From Fretibacter sp964410285 (lineage in GTDB: Bacteria; Pseudomonadota; Alphaproteobacteria; Caulobacterales; Maricaulaceae): a stretch of DNA of 64,000 nt. Shown here in pieces: positions 7,880 through 15,425 of the stretch; position 1 is the first letter of the stretch, and the number at the start of each line of letters is the position of its first letter. The notes below the pieces were generated by a model. That model was not told where the DNA came from, searched no databases, and saw only the letters and a list, made by a program, of their open reading frames with translations. The position numbers and the translations under genes are program-made. The stretch covers positions 1-64,000 of the forward strand of contig CAYPFR010000002.1 in assembly GCA_964410285.1 (NCBI GenBank). The letters run 5' to 3'.

Positions 7880-9516
7880 CCGTATTTCCTTATAATATTG
7901 CGCGCAAGGCCATTGCGAATTTCTCTGCCTACAGCGCCCGAGGCGGAGCCAGCGAGGCCCTACATCTTGATGCGAATGAGAGCCCCTATGCGCCGCCGCC
8001 GATCAAAGGCGCAGACGACTATAACCGCTATCCGGAGCAGCAGCCGCCAGCCCTCATCCAAAGGCTTGCAGATATTTACACGGCGCGCCCCGAGTGCATC
8101 TTAGCGGGACGGGGCGCTGATGAAGCGATAGAGGTCTTACTCCGAACCTTCTGTGAAGACGGTCAGGACAATATTTTGATCTGCTCACCCACATTTGGCT
8201 ACTATAAAACCTGCGCGCAAATTCAGGGGGCAGCTATTATAGATGTCCCACTTAATGAAGATTATCAATGGGATAGCGCCGCAATATTAAAGCGCGCCAA
8301 AGCGGCAAAGAATTTGAAACTCGTGTTTCTCTGCACGCCAAATAACCCGACGGGCACGATCATAAATGATGATCTGGTTGAACAGCTTTGCAGGGCCCTG
8401 CCCAATAGTTTGGTTGTCGTCGATGAGGCCTACGAAGAGTTCTCAAAAGCCCCCAGCTATATCCCAAAGATCGATCAATTCCCCAATCTGGTCGTACTGC
8501 GCACGCTCTCCAAAGCCTATGCACTCGCGGGGGTTCGGATGGGCGTCGCCATTGCCGATCCACGCGTTATCGACCTTTTGCTAAAGGTCCTGCCGCCCTA
8601 TCCGATTGCGCGCCCTGTCGCCCAAGCGGTTTTGACGGCGCTCTCCCCTGCCGCAATGAGCACTCATGCGGCGCGGCTGAAAGAAACGCTTTTTGAACGT
8701 CAGCGAATGTTGACGGCTCTTCAAAAATCGCCTTATGTCGCGAAGGTCTGGCCCTCCGAGGGCAATTTCCTTCTGATTAATGTTCAAGATGAAGAAGAGC
8801 TGCTTGCGGAGTTGGCCCGCCGAAATGTGAAAATCCGGGATTACCGCGCCTCAACGGGCCATATGCGCATTTCCATCGGCTCGCCCGAGGAAAACTCCAT
8901 TGCGCTCTCCGCCTTTGGAGTAGAGACGTCAGAAGGACCTAAAGATCGCATTGCCGAGACCCACAGAAAAACCAAGGAAACAGATATTTCTGTCCGAGTT
9001 AATTTGGATGACGCTGCGTTGATTAAGGTCGATACAGGCATAGGGTTTTACGACCACATGCTGGAGGCGCTGGCTAAGCACGGCGGGTTTGGCCTTGTTT
9101 TGACCTGCAAAGGTGATCTGGAAATTGATGCGCACCACACGGTGGAAGACTGCGCATTGGCGCTTGGCACAGCTCTCAAGGAGGCGCTAGGCGATAAAGC
9201 TGGCATTGGCCGTTTTGGCTTTGTAATGCCTATGGACGAAACCCAGGCCCGCGTCGCGGTTGATCTCTCAGGCCGTCCGGCCATGCGCTTTAAGGGAGAA
9301 TTCCCAAGCGATCATGTCGGCGAATTTCCCGCCGAGATGTGCCCACATGTTTTCGAAAGCCTTGCGCAGACTTTGGGCGCCGCCATTCAGATTGATGTCG
9401 AGGGTGAGAATACCCACCACATGATTGAAGCCAGCTTCAAAGGCGTGGCACGGGCCCTGCGGCCTGCTTTTGCCCGCAGCGGAACCGAGATCGCCTCGAC
9501 CAAGGGCGTTATCTAG
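7876..9516 (+). CDS. HisC::HisB fusion: histidinol-phosphate aminotransferase / imidazoleglycerol-phosphate dehydratase
   Basis: One uninterrupted frame of 546 residues holds two enzymes. Residues 1 to about 353 are a HisC aminotransferase, with ALHLDANE near the N-terminus, CTPNNPTGT, and the PLP lysine K213 in RTLSKAYALAG. After a linker of about 15 residues (SAFGVETSEGPKDR) the chain continues as a complete HisB dehydratase. This has H394 in FYDHMLEALAKHG, H420/H421 in the first HHTVEDC motif and H514/H515 in the second HHMIEASFKG motif, which form its two manganese sites. There is no stop, ATG, GTG or TTG in frame between the HisC end (MRISIG) and the HisB core, so separate translation of HisB looks impossible. 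The enterobacterial partner of HisB, histidinol-phosphatase, is absent. The two joined reactions are not consecutive (steps 7 and 6 surround each other in reverse), so dehydratase product can feed directly into the aminotransferase. Confidence 0.93.
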   Translation: MTVFPYNIARKAIANFSAYSARGGASEALHLDANESPYAPPPIKGADDYNRYPEQQPPALIQRLADIYTARPECILAGRGADEAIEVLLRTFCEDGQDNILICSPTFGYYKTCAQIQGAAIIDVPLNEDYQWDSAAILKRAKAAKNLKLVFLCTPNNPTGTIINDDLVEQLCRALPNSLVVVDEAYEEFSKAPSYIPKIDQFPNLVVLRTLSKAYALAGVRMGVAIADPRVIDLLLKVLPPYPIARPVAQAVLTALSPAAMSTHAARLKETLFERQRMLTALQKSPYVAKVWPSEGNFLLINVQDEEELLAELARRNVKIRDYRASTGHMRISIGSPEENSIALSAFGVETSEGPKDRIAETHRKTKETDISVRVNLDDAALIKVDTGIGFYDHMLEALAKHGGFGLVLTCKGDLEIDAHHTVEDCALALGTALKEALGDKAGIGRFGFVMPMDETQARVAVDLSGRPAMRFKGEFPSDHVGEFPAEMCPHVFESLAQTLGAAIQIDVEGENTHHMIEASFKGVARALRPAFARSGTEIASTKGVI

Positions 9517-9517
9517 G

Positions 9518-10111
9518 GTGAGCCTTGTTATCGTGGATACGGACGTGGCGAACGTCGCTAGCGTGATTTTTGCTTTCGAGCGTTTGGGCGTGACCCCAAT
9601 TGTTAGCGCAGAGCCACAAGAGATCATCGCTGCAAAGCGCGTCATAATACCGGGCGTTGGCGCGGCCCCTCTGGCGATGGATAACATAAATCAGCGCGGC
9701 CTTGGCCCCGTGCTTTCCGCCCTCACCCAACCGGTTATGGGAATTTGCCTTGGAATGCAGCTTATTTTTGAAACGCTGGAGGAGGGCGGGACGCGCACGC
9801 GCGGCCTTGGCCTTGTGCCCGGTGTCATTTCAAAACTGGAAACGGGCGAGCTTCCCTCACCGCATATGGGATGGAATACGCTGAAGATTATCCATGCTGA
9901 TCCTATATTGGATGGGGTAAGTGAAAACGACTATGCCTATTTCGTGCATAGTTTCTGCGCGCCCGTTAGCAACCATACCCTTGCCTCCGCGCGTTATGGC
10001 CAGACATTCAGCGCAATCGTAAAACACAAAAATGTTTATGGCTGCCAATTTCATCCTGAAAGAAGTAGTCATGTGGGTGCCCGCATATTTTCAAATTTTC
10101 TAGGGGTTTGA
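9518..10111 (+). CDS. hisH: Imidazole glycerol phosphate synthase glutaminase subunit HisH
   Basis: HisH hydrolyses glutamine and passes ammonia to HisF. The 197-residue class I glutamine amidotransferase has nucleophile Cys77 in GICLGMQL and the His179-Pro-Glu181 pair in CQFHPERSS, completing the triad. The start is taken as GTG at 9518, one base after the hisCB stop, because the N-terminus VSLVIVDTDVANVASV then aligns with the family; the longer frame from 9425 would run inside hisB. An AAGGG precedes it. The next gene begins two bases after the stop. Confidence 0.94.
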   Translation: MSLVIVDTDVANVASVIFAFERLGVTPIVSAEPQEIIAAKRVIIPGVGAAPLAMDNINQRGLGPVLSALTQPVMGICLGMQLIFETLEEGGTRTRGLGLVPGVISKLETGELPSPHMGWNTLKIIHADPILDGVSENDYAYFVHSFCAPVSNHTLASARYGQTFSAIVKHKNVYGCQFHPERSSHVGARIFSNFLGV

Positions 10112-10112
10112 T

Positions 10113-10844
10113 ATGATTTTTCCTGCAATCGATTTGATGGACGGCGGATGTGTTCGCCTTATCAAAGGTGATTTTACCAAACGAACGAACTATGGCGTCT
10201 CTCCGCTTGAGACGGCCAAGGCTTTTGCGAAGGCAGGCGCGGAATGGATCCATATTGTTGATCTGGACGGCGCCAAAACCGGAAGCGCGGAGCAAGCGGA
10301 GTTGATAATTCAAATCGCCCAAGAAAGCGGGCTGAAGGTACAAACAGGCGGCGGCATTCGCGAAATTTCACAAATCAGACGTCTATTAGACGGCGGTATT
10401 TCGCGCGTCGTGATCGGTTCACTTGCTGTGAGCAACCCACAAATGGTGAAATTCTGGATTCAGGAATTTGGTCCCGAACGCGTTATCATTGCGCTGGATG
10501 TGAATGAAGGCAAAGACGGGCGTTATTATCCGGCGACGCGCGGCTGGACGGAAACTGCGAGTAGATCGCTCAATGAGGTAATCACTGATTATATTGGCAG
10601 CGGCCTTAAAACTGTCTTGGTCACCGACATTGAACGTGATGGGGTGCAAATTGGCTCAAATACTGCGCTCTATCAACGCCTGCAAAACGAATATCCGACA
10701 TTGCAGCTTATCACCTCGGGAGGCGTGGGCACGCTAGAACATGTAAAGGCGCTCAAGGCGCTACGCCCCCACGGCATTATCATTGGCAAAGCTCTATATG
10801 AGGGGAATTTCACCCTCAAAGACGCCATCGACATTTCCGCCTAA
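10113..10844 (+). CDS. hisA: ProFAR isomerase HisA
   Basis: HisA isomerises ProFAR to PRFAR, the Amadori step before HisHF. The 243-residue half-barrel repeat protein starts MIFPAIDLMDGGCVRLIKGDF, with the catalytic Asp in PAID. It shows the phosphate-binding VQTGGGIREI and TSGGVGTLEHVKAL segments in the two halves. Length matches the family. Its TAA stop shares a base with the hisF ATG. Confidence 0.96.
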   Translation: MIFPAIDLMDGGCVRLIKGDFTKRTNYGVSPLETAKAFAKAGAEWIHIVDLDGAKTGSAEQAELIIQIAQESGLKVQTGGGIREISQIRRLLDGGISRVVIGSLAVSNPQMVKFWIQEFGPERVIIALDVNEGKDGRYYPATRGWTETASRSLNEVITDYIGSGLKTVLVTDIERDGVQIGSNTALYQRLQNEYPTLQLITSGGVGTLEHVKALKALRPHGIIIGKALYEGNFTLKDAIDISA

Positions 10845-11611
10845 TGCTGGCCCGCCGTATCATACCCTGCCTTGATGTGCGCGGCGGGCGCGTGGTCAAA
10901 GGCGTGCAATTTCGTGATCATGTCGACGTTGGCGGCATTCTTGATTTGGCGCTGCGCTATCGTGACCAAGGCGCGGATGAACTCGTGTTTTATGACATCA
11001 CCGCCTCTACGGATCAGCGCGAAGTTAGTCCTGATTGGATAGGCAGGGTAAGCCGCGCGATTGATATTCCCTTTTGCGTCGCAGGCGGGATCAGCTCTGT
11101 CGCGGCGGCGGGCGCGCGGCTGGCGGCGGGGGCTGATAAAATCAGCATAAACTCCCCTGCCCTTATGCGGCCAGAGCTCATAAATGAACTTAGCGCCGCC
11201 TTTGGCGCGCAGTGTGTTGTTGCAGGCATTGATAGCTATGAAAAAGACGGCATTTATCATGTCCGCAGCCATACGGGTGATCCCGATAAAATGCGAAAAA
11301 CGGGCCGCCTCACCCTTGATTGGGTCAAGGAAGTGACCCAGCGCGGGGCGGGCGAGATTGTGCTTAACTGTATGAACCAAGACGGCGTGCGAAAGGGCTA
11401 TGACATTGCGCAATTAAAAGCGGTGCGCGAGATTTGCCCTGTTCCCCTCATCGCCTCCGGCGGGGCGGGCAGCGCCGCGCATTTCAAGGAGGTCTTTACA
11501 CGCGCTCATGTCGATGGCGCGCTGGCGGCCAGTGTGTTTCACAAATCAGTGCTAAGCATCCCCGATCTAAAAACAAATCTAAAATCCGCAGGCATAGAGA
11601 TACGGTTATGA
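10844..11611 (+). CDS. hisF: Imidazole glycerol phosphate synthase cyclase subunit HisF
   Basis: HisF closes the imidazole ring, releasing AICAR to purine synthesis. The 255-residue TIM barrel begins MLARRIIPCLDVRGGRVVKGVQF with the catalytic Asp in PCLD, has the second catalytic Asp in GIDSYEKDG, and contains ADKISINSPAL and IASGGAGSAAHF for phosphate binding. It overlaps hisA by one base and hisIE by four (ATGA). AICAR made here can enter the same nucleotide pathway served by purM and purN later in the window. Confidence 0.97.
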   Translation: MLARRIIPCLDVRGGRVVKGVQFRDHVDVGGILDLALRYRDQGADELVFYDITASTDQREVSPDWIGRVSRAIDIPFCVAGGISSVAAAGARLAAGADKISINSPALMRPELINELSAAFGAQCVVAGIDSYEKDGIYHVRSHTGDPDKMRKTGRLTLDWVKEVTQRGAGEIVLNCMNQDGVRKGYDIAQLKAVREICPVPLIASGGAGSAAHFKEVFTRAHVDGALAASVFHKSVLSIPDLKTNLKSAGIEIRL

Positions 11612-12216
11612 ATATAGACCTCGAAAATTTAGACTTTGAGAAAAGCAGCGGTTTATTACCAGCCATCGTGCAGCACGCACAAACGCAGCAGGTTTTAATG
11701 TTGGGTTACGTCAATAAAGAAAGCCTTGCGAAGACCATAGATACAGGACGTGTAACATTTTATTCGCGCTCGAGAGAGACGCTCTGGACTAAGGGGGAGA
11801 GCAGCGGAAACACGCTTACCCTCATCAGCCTTGAAACCGATTGCGATCAAGATACGCTGTTAATACAAGCCTTGCCCAAAGGACCGACATGCCATCTTGG
11901 CACAACTTCATGTTTTAATGATAAAGGCCCAGAAGGTTTAGGATTTTTGGCCTATCTTGAGGCATTGATCGAGGGCCGTAAAACCGCCGATAAGGACAGC
12001 AGCTACACCGCATCCCTACTCCAAGGCCCGCTGCGCCGGGCGGCGCAAAAGGTCGGCGAGGAAGGGGTTGAAACGGCGCTTGCAGCCGTCGCCGAGACAA
12101 ATGGCAAACTCACCAGCGAAGCGGCGGATTTGCTCTATCACCTCATGGTGCTATTGGCCGCTAAAGACGTGAAATTTGCCGACGTAATCGCGGAGCTTGA
12201 GGAACGGCATAAATAG
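11608..12216 (+). CDS. hisIE: Bifunctional HisIE: phosphoribosyl-AMP cyclohydrolase / phosphoribosyl-ATP pyrophosphatase
   Basis: This 202-residue protein performs steps 2 and 3 of the pathway. The N-terminal HisI domain (about 1-105) has VLMLGYVNKESLAKT, GRVTFYSRSRETLW and the zinc site cysteines in DCDQDTLLIQ and PTCHLGTTSCF. The C-terminal HisE domain (about 115-202) has SSYTASLL and the QKVGEEGVETALAA helix. The ATG at 11608 overlaps the hisF stop; the longer frame from 11434 is an artefact inside hisF. Many alphaproteobacteria have separate hisI and hisE, so the fused form and terminal position match the enterobacterial/Bacteroidetes operon type. Confidence 0.95.
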   Translation: MNIDLENLDFEKSSGLLPAIVQHAQTQQVLMLGYVNKESLAKTIDTGRVTFYSRSRETLWTKGESSGNTLTLISLETDCDQDTLLIQALPKGPTCHLGTTSCFNDKGPEGLGFLAYLEALIEGRKTADKDSSYTASLLQGPLRRAAQKVGEEGVETALAAVAETNGKLTSEAADLLYHLMVLLAAKDVKFADVIAELEERHK

Positions 12217-12221
12217 CCGCC

Positions 12222-13457
12222 CTAGAATACCTCAAAGGTTTTCTTGTCTTCGATCGGCACCCATTTTCCGTCAATGTAATGAATGCCGCATTCAGTTTTA
12301 TTATGGTGACGCCAGCGGCCCGCTCGCGGGTCTTCGCCTTCGGAAACGCGTGTCGTACAGGGTTGGCACCCGATAGATAAAAAGCCGAGCGCGAGCATGG
12401 GATGCGGCGGCAGGTCGTGCTTTTGGATATAGGCGGTCACGTCTTTCGCCGTCCAATAGGCAAGCGGATTGACCTTAGCCTGGCGACCGCCCTTCTCAAG
12501 GATGGGCATATTGGCCCGCTCCGCGGTCTGGTAGCGCTTGCGGCCTGTAATACGCGCGGCATATCCTGTGATCACGCTATCGAGCGGGCGCACCTTGCGA
12601 AGATCGCAGCAGCTATCTGGCATAGATTGGTGCAAATCTCCATTCGGATCTTCCTTCTGCAAGGCCTTGGGGTCCGGACGCACATTTTGGAAATTTGTTA
12701 GCCCTAGGTCATCAATGATCATATCCCTGTATGCCAGTGTTTCGCGGAAATGCTTCCCCGTATCGAGAAAAATCACAGGCAGATTTTTATCCACTTGTGC
12801 CGCCATATGCAGTAGCACGACTGAGTCCACCCCCAGAGAGGAGACCAGCGCGATTTTGCCGTCATAATCCTTCAGCGCGGCCTCAATAGCGCGCGTTGCA
12901 GAATAGCCGAAATAGGGATCAAGCGCCCCCTGCTCTACTTGCTGCTGTGCGGCGCGGGATGTCTTGCGCGCATCAAATATGCTCGTGGCCGGGCCGTTTT
13001 TAAGGGTATAACCGCGCTGATAGGCACCAGAAAAATCATCCATGGCATTGAACCAGTCTGACTCCGCTTGAATAGAAAATGTTTTTTGATCAAGCCGCAC
13101 GGCATCAAAACCGCATTGCAGCGCCATGCTATACTGATCAGGGATAAGCGGACCATCGGCGATCAACAGCCCTTTGAAGCCGTGGATCTTTCGCAATTGG
13201 CGGGCGATCGAAAAGCCGCGCCCATCAGCATAGCTCGGAAAATTGACTAATATCGTATCAAGTTTTGGAAGCTGCGGGGCCAAAACCGCTAGATCAACGT
13301 CATTTTCAAGGCGCACACTCTGCGCGTCATTGGAGGCCTTAAAGCCGTCCAAATCCAAGACGTCCTGAAAAGGTTCCGCACTCTCGACATGGCCGTGACG
13401 GATTAACACATAAGCGTCATCGCCAATGGCCGCATGCGTTGCGTTAGGCTGAGCCAT
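12222..13457 (-). CDS. cysH: DUF934::CysH fusion: sulfite-reduction accessory domain plus (P)APS reductase
   Basis: A 411-residue fusion. About residues 10-150 match DUF934, the small protein usually encoded separately between cysI and cysH (LLIADGPLIPDQYSMALQCGFDAVRLD). About residues 175-411 are a thioredoxin-dependent adenylylsulfate reductase, with SSLGVDSVVLLHM for nucleotide binding and the catalytic ECGIH cysteine near residue 390. Cysteine pairs in SCCDLRKVRPL and GCQPC are those that bind a 4Fe-4S cluster in APS-using members, so APS rather than PAPS is the likely substrate. The start at 13457 has a near-perfect ribosome-binding site and overlaps cysI by 14 bases; the longer frame to 13559 is rejected. 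It converges with hisIE across five bases. Confidence 0.9.
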   Translation of the reverse strand: MAQPNATHAAIGDDAYVLIRHGHVESAEPFQDVLDLDGFKASNDAQSVRLENDVDLAVLAPQLPKLDTILVNFPSYADGRGFSIARQLRKIHGFKGLLIADGPLIPDQYSMALQCGFDAVRLDQKTFSIQAESDWFNAMDDFSGAYQRGYTLKNGPATSIFDARKTSRAAQQQVEQGALDPYFGYSATRAIEAALKDYDGKIALVSSLGVDSVVLLHMAAQVDKNLPVIFLDTGKHFRETLAYRDMIIDDLGLTNFQNVRPDPKALQKEDPNGDLHQSMPDSCCDLRKVRPLDSVITGYAARITGRKRYQTAERANMPILEKGGRQAKVNPLAYWTAKDVTAYIQKHDLPPHPMLALGFLSIGCQPCTTRVSEGEDPRAGRWRHHNKTECGIHYIDGKWVPIEDKKTFEVF

Positions 13458-15093
13458 AAAGCACCTCCTTGAAGGAAGGCATACCAAGACGGCGGAACGC
13501 ATCGATGAAACGCTCGCCCGCTTGGCGCTCTTTGATATAGAAATCGACCATGCGCTCAATCGCGTCCACAGTCTCCTCTTGCGAAAAGCCCGGCCCTGTT
13601 ACCGCGCCGACCGCCGCATTTTCAGAGGAATCGCCGCCGAGCTTGATTTGGTAAAATTCAACTCCGGCTTTCTCAAGGCCCAAAATACCAATATGGCCGA
13701 CGTGATGATGCCCGCAGGCATTGATGCAGCCGCTGATTTTGATCTGCATTTCACCAATGGCGGCTTGGCGGGCGGGATCAGAAAAGCGCTCGGTAATGGC
13801 CTGCGAAAGCGGGATAGAACGGGCTGTCGCTAGCGCGCAAAAATCCATACCCGGACAGCAGATTATATCTGTAATTAGGCCAATATTGGCGGCATGAAGC
13901 TCAGCCTTGACCAACGCCTCATAGAGCGCGGGCAAATCCGTTTGCTTCACATGGGGCAACACAAGGTTTTGCTGATGCGTCGTGCGAATTTCACCAAAGC
14001 TGTAGCGCTCTGCCAGCTCTGCGACATCGCGCATTTGGTCCGAGGTGATATCGCCCGGCGCGCGGTCATGTGGCTTAAGCGAGATATTCACAATCGCATA
14101 TCCCGCCTGTTTATGAGCCGCGACGTTATTATCAATCCACGCGCCAAAACCAGCATCGGCTTTGCGGGCGGCGGATAAATCCGCCTCCTTTAAATCTTCA
14201 AACTCGGGCGGGGCAAAATAGGCAGAGATCCGCGCGACTTCTTCGGGGGAAACGGCAATTTCAGAGGGCTCAAGGGCGGCATATTCAGCGTCAACTTGGG
14301 CTTTAAAATCCTCAATGCCTGTTTCCTGCACGAGAATTTTTATCCGCGCCTTATATTTATTATCACGGCGACCATAGCGGTTATACACCCGCATCACGGC
14401 CTCCAGATAGGGAAGCAATTCCTCGCGCGGCAGACATTCTTGCAAAGTCACGCCGATAATTGGCGTGCGGCCAAGGCCTCCGCCGACGAGGACGTGGTAG
14501 CCGACCTCTCCCGCCTGATTTCTCACGATCTCAAGGCCAATATCATGGGCGCGGATAACGGCACGGTCTTGCTTTGAGGCCGTGACCGCGATTTTAAATT
14601 TGCGCGGCAAAAAGGCAAATTCAGGATGTATTGTCGACCATTGCCGCAAAAGCTCCGCCGTCGGGCGCGGGTCTTCGACCTCCTCGCCCGCCGCCCCTGC
14701 ATAAGGATCGGAGGTTACGTTGCGAATACAATTACCGGACGTTTGAAACGCGTGCATTTCAACATCAGCGAGGTCTTGAAGGATGTCCGGAACATCAGTT
14801 AGCTCCGGCCAATTAAACTGCATGTTTTGCCGCGTGGTAATATGGCCATACCCGCGGTCATATTTATCCGCAATCATGGCAAGCTGCCGCATTTGCCGCG
14901 AGGATAACGTTCCGTAAGGCACAGCCACCCGAAGCATATAAGCGTGGAGCTGTAGATAAAGCCCATTTTGCAAGCGCAGCGGCTTGAACTGGTCCTCGGT
15001 TATACGTCCAGACAGCCGGCGCTCGACCTGTCCGCGAAATTGCGCAACGCGGGACTGCACAATGTCATGATCAAATTCGTCATAGCGGTACAT
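13444..15093 (-). CDS. cysI: Sulfite (nitrite/sulfite) reductase hemoprotein, CysI/Sir type
   Basis: A 549-residue siroheme and 4Fe-4S enzyme that reduces sulfite to sulfide in assimilation. It has the two ferredoxin-like half-domains of the family (TRQNMQFNWPEL early, TTHQQNLVLPHV in the second half). The cluster/siroheme cysteines are in CCPGMDFCALA and ISGCINACGHHHVGHIG. Siroheme comes from the cysG gene of the same operon, and sulfite from the CysH domain downstream. Start and stop both overlap neighbours (one base with DUF2849, 14 with DUF934::cysH). Confidence 0.94.
   Translation of the reverse strand: MYRYDEFDHDIVQSRVAQFRGQVERRLSGRITEDQFKPLRLQNGLYLQLHAYMLRVAVPYGTLSSRQMRQLAMIADKYDRGYGHITTRQNMQFNWPELTDVPDILQDLADVEMHAFQTSGNCIRNVTSDPYAGAAGEEVEDPRPTAELLRQWSTIHPEFAFLPRKFKIAVTASKQDRAVIRAHDIGLEIVRNQAGEVGYHVLVGGGLGRTPIIGVTLQECLPREELLPYLEAVMRVYNRYGRRDNKYKARIKILVQETGIEDFKAQVDAEYAALEPSEIAVSPEEVARISAYFAPPEFEDLKEADLSAARKADAGFGAWIDNNVAAHKQAGYAIVNISLKPHDRAPGDITSDQMRDVAELAERYSFGEIRTTHQQNLVLPHVKQTDLPALYEALVKAELHAANIGLITDIICCPGMDFCALATARSIPLSQAITERFSDPARQAAIGEMQIKISGCINACGHHHVGHIGILGLEKAGVEFYQIKLGGDSSENAAVGAVTGPGFSQEETVDAIERMVDFYIKERQAGERFIDAFRRLGMPSFKEVLYGSA
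13463..13470 (-). promoter_or_regulatory. Strong Shine-Dalgarno of the DUF934::cysH gene
   Basis: The minus strand reads AAGGAGGT five bases before ATG 13457, inside the end of cysI. It fixes the start of the fusion gene and indicates strong independent ribosome loading within the operon. Confidence 0.75.
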
Positions 15094-15425
15094 TAGCGCT
15101 CTCCGTTTTGGGCTGTTCTGAGCGCCGCAAGATGGGCCGCCGTATCATAGCTGGGTCCTTTGACCCGAAACCGCTCCCTGTAGCGGGCAGGCAAGCCGCT
15201 CGCAGGGTCAACGTCAATAAAATAAACACCCGTCACAAGGTTGGCGAGATCATCTGCCTCGCCCTGCGCCTGCATTTGCGCGATCACGCCTTCATCCTCG
15301 GACAAAAGCACGTCGGCGTAATCGGCAGACCAGTTCATATCTTTGGTGAGCCAGACCACAAATCCCTCTCGTAGATTATTTGCTGTTAAAGCCTGCGGAC
15401 CTTTGCCTTTATGCTTGAGGCTCAT
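15093..15425 (-). CDS. DUF2849 protein of the sulfite reductase operon
   Basis: A 110-residue protein matching DUF2849, a small alphaproteobacterial family found between siroheme synthase and sulfite reductase (ANNLREGFVVWLTKDMNWS, then GVYFIDVD and YRERFRVKGPSYD). The molecular role is unknown; the constant placement suggests an accessory function in sulfite reduction or electron delivery. It overlaps cysG by four bases and cysI by one, so the four genes are translationally coupled. Confidence 0.85.
   Translation of the reverse strand: MSLKHKGKGPQALTANNLREGFVVWLTKDMNWSADYADVLLSEDEGVIAQMQAQGEADDLANLVTGVYFIDVDPASGLPARYRERFRVKGPSYDTAAHLAALRTAQNGER

Noticed and set aside
9425..9517. Upstream extension of hisH into hisB
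   Set aside because: The extra 31 residues are an out-of-frame reading of the conserved HisB C-terminus; GTG 9518 aligns with the HisH family.
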